From: Leptolyngbyaceae cyanobacterium SM1_3_5
Lineage (GTDB): Bacteria > Cyanobacteriota > Cyanobacteriia > Elainellales > Elainellaceae
Assembly (NCBI GenBank): GCA_012031475.1
Contig: JAAUTJ010000039.1
Span: forward strand, 1 to 15,418
Direction: 5' to 3'
DNA length: 15,418 nucleotides
Every line of letters begins with the position of its first letter. Within the stretch, counting starts at the first letter, position 1. Of this stretch, positions 1 through 9,085 are shown piece after piece. The position numbers and the translations under genes are program-made. Below the pieces are notes generated by a model, which saw nothing but the letters and a program-made list of their open reading frames with translations, ran no database searches and was not told where the DNA came from.

Positions 1-315
1 CTTTGCTTGAGGAAATTTTCGCGATCGCCCTCCATTGCGTGGGCAGTCACCAAAATAATCGGTAAATTTGCGGTTTGCGGATCGGCCTTGAGCATTTGCG
101 TAATTTTTGATGCCGTCCACTGGTTTACCCTGGTAGACGCTGTGCGAAAGCGACACATCCATCAAGATAATGTCAGCGGCTTTCGATTGCGCCACCTGCA
201 TCACTTCCTCGACATCTTCGGTATGCTTCACATTCAGGCCACCGCGCTTGGTGAGAATTTTGGAGAAGACTCTGGCATTGATCAAATCGTCTTCCACAAT
301 TAGAACGGTTCTCAT
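1..315 (-). CDS. CheY-like response regulator, 3' end outside window, frameshifted
   Basis: This is the receiver domain of a two-component response regulator. The ATG at 315 is preceded by a good ribosome site (GGAGG, six bases upstream), which fixes the start. The protein begins MRTVLIVEDDLINARVF, giving the acidic pocket E8-D9-D10. The phospho-accepting Asp is D53 in IILMDVSLS, and the conserved Thr lies in the segment ILVTAHAM. After about 69 codons the frame breaks at a run of five T on the plus strand (104-108). With four, translation continues as GIKITQMLKADPQTANLPI, the expected receiver sequence, so I take this as a one-base insertion error. About 105 residues are visible, so whether an output domain follows is unknown; stand-alone single-domain receivers are common in cyanobacteria. 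It is divergent from the topoisomerase gene. No cognate kinase is adjacent. Confidence 0.85.
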   Translation of the reverse strand, partial: MRTVLIVEDDLINARVFSKILTKRGGLNVKHTEDVEEVMQVAQSKAADIILMDVSLSHSVYQGKPVDGIKNYANAQGRSANRKFTDYFGDCPRNGGRSRKFPQAK

Positions 316-505
316 CAAATTCCTCCGGTTCGATCTTTGGAATGAAGCATTTCAAGTCTTGCAGTTTGCGATTACTGTGAGACAAAGGACGTGAAACAGG
401 AAAAAGTGTGCTAGGAATACCGTCGGTGGTTGAACGATGGCAGGAGCGATCGCTTTCGCCACAATCTTAAACCAGGTGGCAGGAAACCAAAGCTTGATAT
501 TCTAA

Positions 506-537
506 TTTGCTGCCCCAAAGCTTTGCTGCCCCAAAGC
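506..537. repeat. Perfect 16-bp tandem duplication upstream of the topoisomerase gene
   Basis: The 16-mer TTTGCTGCCCCAAAGC occurs at 506-521 and again, identical and head to tail, at 522-537, ending 33 bases before the topoisomerase start codon. It lies in the 255-base gap between two divergent genes, so it is in the leader or promoter. Each copy has partly self-complementary ends (TTTG and CAAA). No function is assigned. The rest of the gap shows no confident promoter; TATTCT at 497-502 is only a weak -10 candidate. Confidence 0.8.
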
Positions 538-570
538 GCGACCGGAACGATTTGCAAGGTAAAAGACAAC

Positions 571-2977
571 ATGGCAAAACAGTTAAACATGCTTCCAGCC
601 GGACAGGTAATTGCGACCGCTCTGCACACCGAAGTGCAGCGATCGTACCTGGAATATGCCATGAGCGTCATCGTGGGTCGCGCCCTGCCGGATGTGCGCG
701 ATGGCCTCAAACCCGTTCACCGCCGCATTCTCTACGCGATGCACGAGTTGGGCTTGACGCCCGATCGCCCCTACCGCAAATGCGCCCGCGTCGTCGGAGA
801 CGTGTTGGGAAAATATCATCCGCACGGCGATCAGTCCGTCTACGATGCCTTGGTGCGGCTGGTTCAGGACTTTTCGACGCGCTATCCGCTGCTGGGCGGA
901 CACGGAAATTTTGGCTCGGTCGATAACGATCCGCCTGCTGCGATGCGGTATACCGAGACGAGGCTGGCGGCGATCGGACACGAGGCGATGCTGAGCGAAA
1001 TCGGGGATGCCACCGTTGACTTTATCGGCAACTTCGACAACTCCCAGCAAGAGCCGATCGTGCTGCCCGCGCAACTGCCGTTCCTCGTCCTAAATGGCTC
1101 ATCGGGAATCGCGGTCGGCATGGCGACGAACATTCCGCCGCACAACGTTTCTGAAGTGATCGACGGACTGGTTGCCCTGATCGACCAGCCGGATTTGCCC
1201 GACGACGATCTATTCGCCCTGATCCCTGCGCCCGACTTTCCCACCGGAGGCGAAATCATCGGCACAGCCGGAATTCGCGAAGCCTACACGACCGGACGCG
1301 GCTCGATTACGATGCGCGGCATTGCCAGCTTCGAGGAAATTGCCGCTGGACGCGGACGGCATCGACGCACGGCGATCATCATCACCGAACTGCCCTATCA
1401 GGTCAACAAAGCCGCCTGGATTGAGAAAATTGCGGAACTGGTCAATCACGGCAAAATTGAGGGAATTTCCGACATCCGCGACGAGAGCGATCGCGACGGA
1501 ATGCGCGTGGTCATCGAACTGCGCCGCGAAGCTTCTCCCCAGCGCGTCCTCAACCAGCTTTACAAGCAAACGCCCTTGCAATCTAACTTCGGCGCGATCA
1601 TGCTGGCTCTGGTAGACGGTCAGCCGCGCCAACTGCCGCTGCGTGAACTCTTGCAGCAGTTCCTCAGCTTCCGCGAAACGACCTTAACGCGCCAGTATCA
1701 GTACGAACTCGATCAGGCCGAAAGTCGATCGCACTTGGTCGAAGGTCTGCTCGGTGCTTTGTCGAACCTCGACGCCGTGATCGACATTCTCCGCAACGCC
1801 CCAGACGGCAGCACGGCGAAAGGCTTGATGCAGGAGCAGTTTGGCTTTAGCGATCGCCAGTCGGACGCAATCTTGTCGATGCCCCTGCGCCGCCTGACCG
1901 GACTGGAGCGGCAAAATCTGCAAACCGAAGCCGACGAACTGAACCAGCGGATGCAGGAATTGCGAAAGCTGCTGGGCGATCGCCGCGAACTGCTCAAATC
2001 GCTGAAGAAAGATTTCAGAGCGCTGAAGCGCAAATTTGGAGACGATCGCCGCACCCGAATTCAGGCCGAAGCGATCGAAATCGAAGCGATCGAACCGGAA
2101 CACAGTGAACCGGAAGTGCCCGTCATCCTGGAATTTACGAAAGGCGGCTATGTTCGTCGTCGCACTCCCAAGCAGAAACAGGTAGAAGGCAACGAGGACG
2201 ATCCGATCGTGCAGGTTCAATCCGCAACGACCCATCAGGAATGCTGGTTTTGACGCGCACGGGGAAAGCGTATTCGATCGCCATTCGCGATATTCCGCTG
2301 ACGCCGCGCCACTCAAAGGGAACGGCGATCGCTTCCCTGCTGCCCAATCCTGAAGCAATTCTGACGCAGTTTGTTCTCACCCCGGAAACGCAAGGCCGCG
2401 ATTTGATTTTGCTGACGCAGCAAGGCCGGATCAAACGCCTGCCGCTGGGCGAATTCACAAACCTGACTGGACGCGGGCTGACAGCCGCCAAGCTCAAAGA
2501 AGATGACGAGCTTCAGCTTGCCCTGCTCGCCAAGCCAAACGACCAAATGATTCTGGCAGCATCGGGCGGGCGAATGCTCAGATTTGAACTCAACGATGAC
2601 CAGCTACCGATTCAAAACCGCACGACGCAGGGTTTACAGGCGATGCGCGTTGGCAAGCAGGAACGATCGTCGGCTGTGTGGCAGTCGATCGCACTGCCAG
2701 CTTCGTTCTGCTGACCAGCCTCGGCTATGCCAAACGCTTACCTGCCAGCGCTTTGCGGCAGGCCAATCGGGGCGAATTGGGAATGCAGGTGATTCAGTTT
2801 GCCGCCAAGACGGATTCGATCGCCACACTCACCAACGGCAACGGCAACGTCTTGACCAGTGAAGACCGCCTCCTACCGCTCTCTGTGAATGACCTGAAAC
2901 TGCGTGGCAAGGAGGGAGCAGGCGATCGCGTTTTTAAGCTGAATAAGGCTGAGAAGATTTTGGCGGTTTTGGCGTAG
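571..2977 (+). CDS. gyrA: Type IIA DNA topoisomerase subunit A (GyrA/ParC family), two frameshifts
   Basis: This is the DNA-cleaving subunit of gyrase or topoisomerase IV, about 802 residues after repair. The start MAKQLNMLPAGQ matches one of the two A-subunit paralogues typical of cyanobacteria. The region before it, although open, has no family similarity. Visible motifs are SYLEYAMSVIVGRALPDVRD, the catalytic Tyr at about 127 (AAMRYTETR), the winged-helix YHPHGDQSVYD, and a C-terminal beta-pinwheel (about 510-802) with NLTGRGLTAAKL repeats. The GyrA box (QRRGGKG-like) that allows DNA wrapping is not visible where it is expected, after GGYVRRRTPKQKQ, so the protein may be closer to ParC in activity; the symbol is therefore tentative. 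One base is missing near 2238-2242 and another near 2664-2668 (beside CGATCG). The frames join as THQE-LVLTRTGKAYS and KQER-IVGCVAVDRTA, so both look like sequencing errors. Confidence 0.92.
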
Positions 2978-2978
2978 G

Positions 2979-2990
2979 AGGAGTACTCCT
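2979..2990. other. 12-bp perfect palindrome just after the topoisomerase stop
   Basis: AGGAGTACTCCT begins two bases after the TAG stop codon. It could form a six-pair hairpin with no loop and is not followed by a T-tract, so it is not a convincing intrinsic terminator. It may be chance or a protein-binding site. Confidence 0.4.
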
Positions 2991-3141
2991 GTTGAGGTCA
3001 GTCTTTGTACTACGCTTGATTCACAAGGGGTTGACCGATTTTCAACTGAAGGCATGTCATTCAGAATGGGCGATCGCTTCATTTCTGCTGAAAAAGGATA
3101 ATTCCGCCGAAGTCTGAAATGCCGATTTTGCGTTCAAAGCG

Positions 3142-3169
3142 TGAGTACAAGGGGGATGAGTACAAGGGG
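3142..3169. repeat. 13-bp direct repeat between convergent topoisomerase and kinase genes
   Basis: TGAGTACAAGGGG occurs at 3142-3154 and 3157-3169, with two bases between. A related ACAAGGGGTTGACC string lies near 3022. This 212-base gap between convergent genes holds no other recognisable feature and no gene. Confidence 0.6.
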
Positions 3170-3189
3170 TCAGCTTAACAGCGGTACCC

Positions 3190-5015
3190 CTAACGCGGCA
3201 GCGTAATGGTAAAACAGGTGCAGTCGTTGGCGCTTTCCACCTGCACATCGCCGCCAATCAGGAGCGTCAGTTTTTTGACGACGGCTAAGCCCAACCCCGT
3301 CCCGCCTTGCTGCCAGCGATCGGACTTGGGAGCGCGGTAGAACTTCTCGAAAATGTGGACTTGATCTTCGGGCGCGATCGCGTTGCCTGTGTTGATGGCG
3401 CGAATTCGCACGGTTTTGGCGTCGGCTTGGGCGGCGAGGATGATGTCGCCTCCGGGCGCTGTGTATTTGCAGGCGTTGGTCAGCAGTTCGCTGATGATGC
3501 GTCCCAAATGAGTCGGGTCGGTAATCAGAATTGGGAGATTCGGCTGGAGGTCAAGATGAATTGTTTGCTGTCGCTGCTGCGCCCGCGCTTGAAACAGCTT
3601 GCTCACCTGCATCAGCCACAGCGGAAGCTCGATCGCGCCGCGTGAAACCGTTTGCAAATCTGCCTCCAACCGCTGCAAATCCAGCAGATCGTTGAGCAGT
3701 TGAATTTCGCGATCGCACTCCCGATTGAGAATTTGCAGATAGCGCTTCTGCCGCTGTTCCGTGCCTTCGCTGATCTGCGGCAGGATCTCGCGCTGCCAAT
3801 TGGCTTCGAGCATCTGCAAAGCCATTTTGATGTTGCACACGGGCGATCGCAACGCTTGCGAAACGGTGGTGAGAAATTCGTCTTTTTGCTGGTGCAACTG
3901 CTCTAGATCGTGCAGGCGGGTTTGGGCGGCTTTGTCGAGTCGGGCTTGGCGAATGGCGATCGCGCACTGGCTGGCGACCTGCTGCACGAGCCGGACTTCG
4001 ATCGCGCTGAACTGCTGGCTGGCTGGGCGCATCAGGTGCAAATGGCCGAGCAGTCCTTCGTCGTTGAAAATCGGGCAGAGTAGAACGCTTTGTCGTGCCC
4101 GCTGGTCTTGGCGGCAAAGCTGCACGGGCTGTCCGGCTTGCTCCGCTGTGAACGACACCGTTCCGGGATGCCACGATCGACTGGCCGGATCTTCAAGCTG
4201 CGGTTCGCAAACAACACCCAGCGCACTGCTCAATTCATGCACGACGGTGGCAAGAATTTTGTCTTCGTCCAAAGTGTCGCGGACGCGATCGCTAATGCGC
4301 TTGAGGAGCGCGTCAAATTCCTGCATCTGCTGAAGCTGGAGGGTGCGATCGCGCACTTGGGCGGCAAGTTCGGCATTCAGGCGCGTCACCTGCTCATAGA
4401 GTTCAGCTTGCTGAATTGCCAGACTAATTTGAGCCGCAACTTGCCAGAGCAAATGCACCTCAAACGACTGCCATTCGTGCGGAGCGGAACACTGATGCGC
4501 GACCAGCAAGCCCCACAGTCGTTCCTGGGTGTCGGTTTGCTGCACGATCGGCACAACCAGATTTGCCTTGACTTGCAGCCGCGCCAGCAAATCCGCGTGA
4601 CAGGGCGACAAATTTGCTTCAGCGACATCCGCGATCGCCTGCATTCGGCCTTGCTGATATTGTTCGCGGCCTTGGGCGTTAAAAAGGTGTCTTTGATTTG
4701 CAGGCCGAGAATGGAGTGGCTGGGGTCGCTCACCGATTCAGCGACGATCGTGCCGCTCCAGTCTGATTCAAATCGGTAGACGCAGACGCGATCGACATTG
4801 AGAAATTCGCGAATGCGGCTGGCGATCGTCGTCAGGATGAGTTCAAAGTCGAGCGATCGCCGGATCGACTGGGCGATTTCGCTCGAAAGCTGAGTCAGCG
4901 CGGTCAAAAGTTCAGGCATGGAGGGTGTCATCACACGATCGAACCAGAACAAGTGTGCGGTCTCGGTGCAGGCCAGTGATGCATCGAAATCCTTCCAAGC
5001 AGCATCAGCATTCAT
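3190..5015 (-). CDS. GAF-GAF sensor histidine kinase, possible cyanobacteriochrome, frameshifted
   Basis: This is a cytoplasmic two-component sensor kinase of about 608 residues with no membrane segment. The order is a GAF domain (about 55-205), a coiled linker, a second, more divergent GAF (about 240-355), a dimerisation/H-box region (about 375-450) and an ATPase domain (about 490-608). The ATPase motifs are intact: ELLTNACKYTAPGG (N-box), NTGNAI, FEKFYR and GGTGLGLAV. GAF1 has NLSPCHADLLARLQVKANL, where C139-H140 match the bilin-anchoring Cys-His of cyanobacteriochromes. The H-box reads FLTTVSQALRSPV, with Gln387 (codon 3856-3858) in place of the phospho-accepting His. One base is missing near 4668-4672 (a GGCC context); the frames join as FLTPKAREQYQQGRMQAIADV. 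The start is uncertain: ATG 5015 is chosen, with ATG 5048 and 4920 as alternatives, all with weak ribosome sites. It is monocistronic between converging and downstream-facing neighbours. Confidence 0.85.
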
Positions 5016-5149
5016 ATCCACATCCCTGCCCCACACAAACAAGGGCATCACTCAGGTTGAAAAACTCAAAAAGCAAAAAATGAATTATTCGTGAAGCGGC
5101 TACTTTCAAAATTTCATATTTCGCAGTCACTCGCTAATGTATTACACAA

Positions 5150-5175
5150 AATGTAACTAAACGAACAAATGTAAA
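5150..5175 (-). promoter_or_regulatory. Two HLR1-type (RpaB) half-sites upstream of the sensor kinase
   Basis: Read on the minus strand, TTTACATT (5168-5175) and GTTACATT (5150-5157) both fit the established HLR1 half-site (G/T)TTACA(T/A)(T/A), bound by the cyanobacterial light/redox regulator RpaB. Canonical HLR1 has two half-sites two bases apart; here ten bases separate them, so this is an imperfect match. The sites lie about 135-160 bases upstream of the chosen kinase start. No clear -10/-35 pair was identified. Confidence 0.35.
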
Positions 5176-5198
5176 GTTCCACACAGATTTGTGATCCG

Positions 5199-5874
5199 CT
5201 ACTCATTCTGACGAGTGCCGATTACTGCATAGAACGGGTCGCCAGACATGCCCAGCATTTGCAAAAAGCTTGGCACCGGACTCGATCGCGAAATCACTTC
5301 CGGTTCACCCAATCCGGGAACCGATCGAAAATAGCCTTTCACTAGTTCCACGCGATCGCGTTCGCTGCCCTCTCGCCACGCCTGAATCGCTTTTTGGTAG
5401 AACATCCGATTCGAGAAGCTGAAAATCGCGATGCCTCCAGGCTTGAGGATGCGATGCACTTCGGCAAAAATCACTTCAGGCTGCTGCAAATACTGAACCG
5501 AAACCGTATTGAGAACGGCGTCAAACGATCGATCTGCAAGCGGTAGCGTTTGATTTTGGTTCAGGTTTTGCACAAAGTAGTGATCCAGTCGCGGATTGCG
5601 GGCGAGTTCTTCTGCGTTCAATCCGTGCCCTTCGACAAACTCAAACTTGGTTTTCGTCCGGCAGATGCGACACCCAGCTACTCATCATGTCAAAAATGCG
5701 CGTGTTGGGCTGGAGGCGATCGCGATACAAGTCCGTAAGCTGCCCGATAAAGCCTTCATCGACATGGGTGACGAAGCGAGGCGCATCATAAAACAGCGTG
5801 TCGTTGGTGTCGTCGAGCTTGGTGCGTTGATCAGGGCGAAGCATCAAAAATCCAGCGAAATTTTGCCTTCTCAT
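5199..5874 (-). CDS. SAM-dependent methyltransferase-like protein, frameshifted
   Basis: This is a protein of about 224 residues with a class I methyltransferase-like fold, substrate unknown. The strand-4 motif is RSFDAVLNTVSVQYL, followed by the typical HRILKPGGIAIFSFSNRMFYQKA. The first SAM motif lacks the usual GxGxG and reads TRIFDMMSSWVSHLP. I recognise this as a small family widespread in cyanobacteria (beginning LRPDQRTKLDDTNDTLFYD and containing GHGLNAEELARNPRLDHYFVQNLN), but I do not know a demonstrated function. Two frames overlap near 5650-5654: a run of four T on the plus strand should probably be three, giving LPDETKFEFVEGHG. The ATG at 5874 is chosen because the family sequence starts soon after; no ribosome site is evident. 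It lies downstream of argC on the same strand, 121 bases away, with a repeat-rich gap between, so co-transcription is possible but unproven. Confidence 0.75.
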
Positions 5875-5904
5875 TGTAGAAAAAGTCACAATTCTTCGCA
5901 GCAA

Positions 5905-5992
5905 GGGAGGTAGGAGGCAGGAGGTTCCAACCCTTCGACTTACGGCACAGGCTGTTTCCCTTCTACCGTCTGCCCTCTACCCTCTACCTCCC
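5905..5992. repeat. GA-rich / CT-rich inverted repeat between argC and the methyltransferase gene
   Basis: GGGAGGTAG (5905-5913) and its exact complement CTACCTCCC (5984-5992) bound a gap containing further purine-rich (TAGGAGGCAGGAGG) and pyrimidine-rich (CTGCCCTCTACCCTCTAC) strings. Low-complexity strings of this kind are common between cyanobacterial genes. A foldback with a 70-base loop is possible in RNA, but there is no terminator T-tract. Confidence 0.55.
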
Positions 5993-5995
5993 GCC

Positions 5996-7055
5996 TTACG
6001 GATAGAAACCCATCTGCGGCAGACCCATTGTTTCCGGCCAGCCCATCATGATGTTGAGACACTGAATCGCCTGACCCGACTGGCCTTTCATCAGGTTGTC
6101 GAGGGCAGACAGGACAATGACGCGATCGGTGCGCGGGTCAACTTCGATGCCGATGTAGCAAAGGTTTGTACCGCTTGCCCATTTGGTTTGCGGATAAACG
6201 CCACTGGGCAGAATCTTAACCCAGGGCGCATTTCGGTAGAACGCCTGATAGATCGTGATTAGATCGTCGCGCACCAAACCGGGATCGCGCAGCGTCGCGT
6301 AAAACCGTCGCCAAAATGCCGCGCACCATCGGAACGAGATGCGGCGTGAACTGCACCATCACTTCATGTCCGGCCAGTTCGCTGCAAATCTGCTCAATTT
6401 CTGGCGTGTGGCGATGTCGTCCGACATTGTACGCGCTCATGGTCGAGTCCGCTTCGGCCAGCAGCATATTGATTTTGGCTTGCCGTCCGCCGCCGGATGT
6501 TCCGGTTTTCGAGTCGATAATTGCGGTTTCGGGAATCACCAGTCCTTGCTTGAACAGCGGAGCAAGGGCAAGCAGGCTGGTCGTCACGTGGCAACCGGGA
6601 CAGCCGACTAGCTGCGCTTCAGCAATTCGATCGCGATACAGTTCCGGCAATCCATAGACCGCCATTTCCATTTGCGGAAAATCGGATCGATCGCCCCCCC
6701 CATACCAAGTTTGATAGACACTTGGATCGGTAAATCGATAGTCGGCAGACAAGTCAAGAACCTTACACCCTTTCTCCAGCAAAGTCGGAGCCATTGTGTA
6801 GGCCAAGCCGTTTGGCAGTCCGAGGAACACCGCTTCGCAGCGATCGCCAATCACATCCAGGTCGATCGGTTCAATTTTGAGCTTGGCGCGATCGTACTGC
6901 GGATACACTTCAGCAAATGACTTGCCCGCCGTGCTGTCCCCGCCCAGATACACCAGTTCCACCTGCGGATGTTCCAGCAGCAGACGCACAAGCTGAACGC
7001 CGCCATAGCCTGACGCGCCAACAATACCAACCGGAATGCGACTCAAATCGCCCAT
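5996..7055 (-). CDS. argC: N-acetyl-gamma-glutamyl-phosphate reductase, frameshifted
   Basis: This enzyme catalyses the third step of arginine synthesis, NADPH-dependent reduction of N-acetylglutamyl phosphate to the semialdehyde, in the cytoplasm. The corrected protein is about 352 residues, the normal length. The nucleotide-binding loop is VGIVGASGYGGVQLVRLL (residues 9-26). The catalytic Cys is C155 in VGCPGCHVTTS, followed by KTGTSGGGRQAK and RHRHTPEIEQIC, and the end is MMGWPETMGLPQMGFYP. The usual CYPT after the catalytic Cys is here CHVT. The frame breaks at a run of four A (6301-6304, plus strand); with three, translation continues as GILATVYATLRDPGLVRDD, the family sequence, so this is a probable one-base insertion error. 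ATG 7055 fits the family N-terminus; the ribosome site is weak. It is divergent from ribBA across a 234-base gap. Confidence 0.94.
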
Positions 7056-7224
7056 TGTATCTGCCTGCTAAAGGTGAACGGAGTCTTTTTACTAAGCCTC
7101 TCGATGGTGCATTGTAGTCCCTAAAAACTTCTTAAGGGTGTAATTAGCAAACGCGATCGATGTGTCCTGGCAAACTTCATAAAGGGCGAGCGGGACTCAA
7201 CCGTTGGCCGCTAGCGCGACAGGC

Positions 7225-7230
7225 TACAAT
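7225..7230 (+). promoter_or_regulatory. Candidate -10 box for ribBA
   Basis: TACAAT lies 60 bases before the ribBA start. TTGGCC at 7204-7209 could be a -35 box, but the spacing of 15 is short, so this is tentative. The rest of the 7056-7289 gap between divergent argC and ribBA shows no FMN-riboswitch-like structure that I can recognise. Confidence 0.3.
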
Positions 7231-7277
7231 AGACTCAACTGGAAAATTTAGAATTCTTTACAAAATTCCTTACGCTT

Positions 7278-7282
7278 AGGGA
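7278..7282 (+). promoter_or_regulatory. Ribosome binding site fixing a GTG start for ribBA
   Basis: AGGGA ends seven bases before the GTG at 7290. No ATG is available at the right place for a full N-terminus, so this site decides the start. Confidence 0.6.
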
Positions 7283-7289
7283 CGTTTCT

Positions 7290-9019
7290 GTGGAACCGCT
7301 GCACTCACCGAATCCCGCTTTTGCTGAATTCCAATTTGATTCGATCGAGTCCGCCTTGGCCGATCTCAAGTCGGGTCGCGCTCTGGTCGTGGTCGATGAC
7401 GAAAATCGCGAGAACGAAGGCGATGTCATCTGCGCGGCTCAGTTCGCCACGCCGGACATGATTAACTTTATGGCGGTCGAGGCTCGGGGCTTGATCTGTC
7501 TGGCAATGACGGGCGATCGCCTCGATCAGCTTGAACTGCCGCTGATGGTGACGCACCAAAGCTTTGAAGATGAAAACGAGCAAACTGCCTTCACGGTCAG
7601 CATTGACGGAGCGCTGCATCTGGGCGTGACAACGGGAATTTCGGCAGACGATCGCGCCAAAACCATTCAGCTTGCGATCAATCCAATGACCAAGCCGAGC
7701 GATCTGCGCCGTCCGGGGCATATTTTCCCTTTGCGAGCCAAAGAAGGCGGCGTCCTGAAGCGGGCGGGTCACACCGAGGCGGGCGTCGATCTGGCGCGGC
7801 TGGCCGGACTCTATCCGGCGGGCGTGATCTGCGAAATTCAAAATCCTGATGGCTCAATGGCGCGACTGCCGGAACTGGTCGAGTACGCCAAAACGCACAG
7901 CCTGAAAATCATCAGCATTGCGGATCTGATCAACTATCGGCTTCAGCATGAGCGGTTTGTGCATCGCGAAGCCGTTGCCGATTTGCCCACGCAGTTTGGT
8001 CATTTTCAGGTGTATGCCTACCGCAATTTGCTGGATAATTCGGAACATTTGGCGATCGTCAAGGGCGACCCCGCCAACTTCAAAGACCAGCCGATCATGG
8101 TGCGAATGCACTCCGAATGTTTGACCGGAGACGCACTTGGTTCGCTGCGCTGCGATTGCCGAATGCAGCTTCAGGCCGCGCTGAAAATGATCGAAAACGC
8201 CGGACAGGGCGTCGTGGTCTACCTCAGACAGGAAGGGCGCGGCATCGGCCTGGTGAACAAGCTCAAAGCCTATTCGCTGCAAGACATGGGACTTGACACG
8301 GTGGAAGCCAATTTGCGCTTGGGCTTTCCGGCTGACCAGCGCAACTATGGCATGGGCGCTCAGATTCTCAACGATTTGGGTGTGCATCAGTTTTGCCTGA
8401 TCACCAACAATCCGCGCAAAATTGCCGGACTCAAAGGCTACGGCATGGAAATGGTCGATCGCGTCCCGCTCTTGATCGAAGCAACCGCATACAACGCCGA
8501 CTACCTCGCCACCAAAGCCGAAAAGCTCGGCCACCTGCTGCTGCAAACCTATCTGGTCACAGTCGCAATTCACTGGCGCGACGAACCGCAGACCCCGACC
8601 GATCGCTACGAACGACTGGAGAAACTCCGCCACCTCGCCAAAGTCCACGATCTGCTCGTCCAGGAAGAAGCCCGATCGCTGGCAACCGCCCTGTTTGAGC
8701 AATCTTCCCTTGTGGTTCACTTGGGCTTCGACCAGTCCTTGATCGGTCAACTCAACTGGTATAAGCAGCCCGGACATCCCTACACGCAGCGATCGCCCAA
8801 ATTCTCGACAATCTCGCAAGCTGGCCGCTGGTCAAACAGGTCGAATTTCTCGTGTCAACCGGAAGCGACCCGCTGACGAACTTGCAGGTGAAGCTCGATC
8901 GCCAAATCTTCCGCCTCGATCAGCCGTTCACCCAGTCGAGCATCAAGCCTTCGGACTTGAGCGATCGACTCGAAACGCAGCGAATCTACGCATTTTCGAG
9001 CCACTTGCCAACGGATTGA
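7290..9019 (+). CDS. ribBA: Bifunctional DHBP synthase / GTP cyclohydrolase II, frameshifted near the 3' end
   Basis: This enzyme begins both branches of riboflavin synthesis: it makes 3,4-dihydroxy-2-butanone 4-phosphate from ribulose 5-phosphate, and opens the GTP ring. The N-terminal domain (about 16-220) has DDENRENEGD (36-45) and HTEAGVDLARLAG (from 161). The C-terminal domain (about 225-425) has the zinc ligands C277, C288 and C290 in SECLTGDALGSLRCDC, and RQEGRGIGLVNKLKAY. An extension of about 150 residues of unknown role follows, as in other cyanobacterial RibBA proteins. Near 8789-8790, at CAGCGATCGC, one G is probably missing. The next frame continues as AIAQILDNLASWPLVKQVEF and ends in AFSSHLPTD at 9019, giving about 576 residues. 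The start is GTG with a good ribosome site. Both catalytic domains lie before the frameshift. Confidence 0.95.
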
Positions 9020-9065
9020 TCGAAAGGCAAAAGGCAAAAACCCGAATTCCGCCCTTCCGTCGTAC

Positions 9066-9085
9066 AGACGCGAGATCTTGCGTCT
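9066..9085. terminator. Near-perfect 20-bp palindrome between convergent genes
   Basis: The two arms AGACGCGAGA and TCTTGCGTCT pair with one G-T mismatch and lie between the stops of ribBA (plus) and the transglutaminase-like gene (minus). The GAGACGC-type palindrome is a familiar dispersed repeat of cyanobacterial genomes. Its position suits a two-way terminator or RNA-stabilising hairpin, but there is no strong T-tract, so the role is inferred. Confidence 0.45.

Noticed and set aside
7..303. Plus-strand open frame opposite the response regulator
   Set aside because: It is a shadow of the minus-strand receiver domain, whose motifs (EDD, D53, Thr) and ribosome site are clear.
430..570. N-terminal extension of the topoisomerase gene
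   Set aside because: In frame but without family similarity, and it runs through the 16-bp tandem repeat; family proteins begin MAKQ at 571.
2236..2242. Programmed ribosomal frameshift in the topoisomerase gene
   Set aside because: There is no slippery heptamer or downstream pseudoknot signal, and similar breaks occur in most other genes here, so error is simpler.
1684..2358. Long minus-strand open frame opposite the topoisomerase gene
   Set aside because: It overlaps the conserved coiled-coil and C-terminal part of the topoisomerase and shows no family features.
7854..8819. Long minus-strand open frame opposite ribBA
   Set aside because: The plus strand encodes an unmistakable RibBA with catalytic motifs; the antisense frame has no recognisable motif and reflects codon bias.
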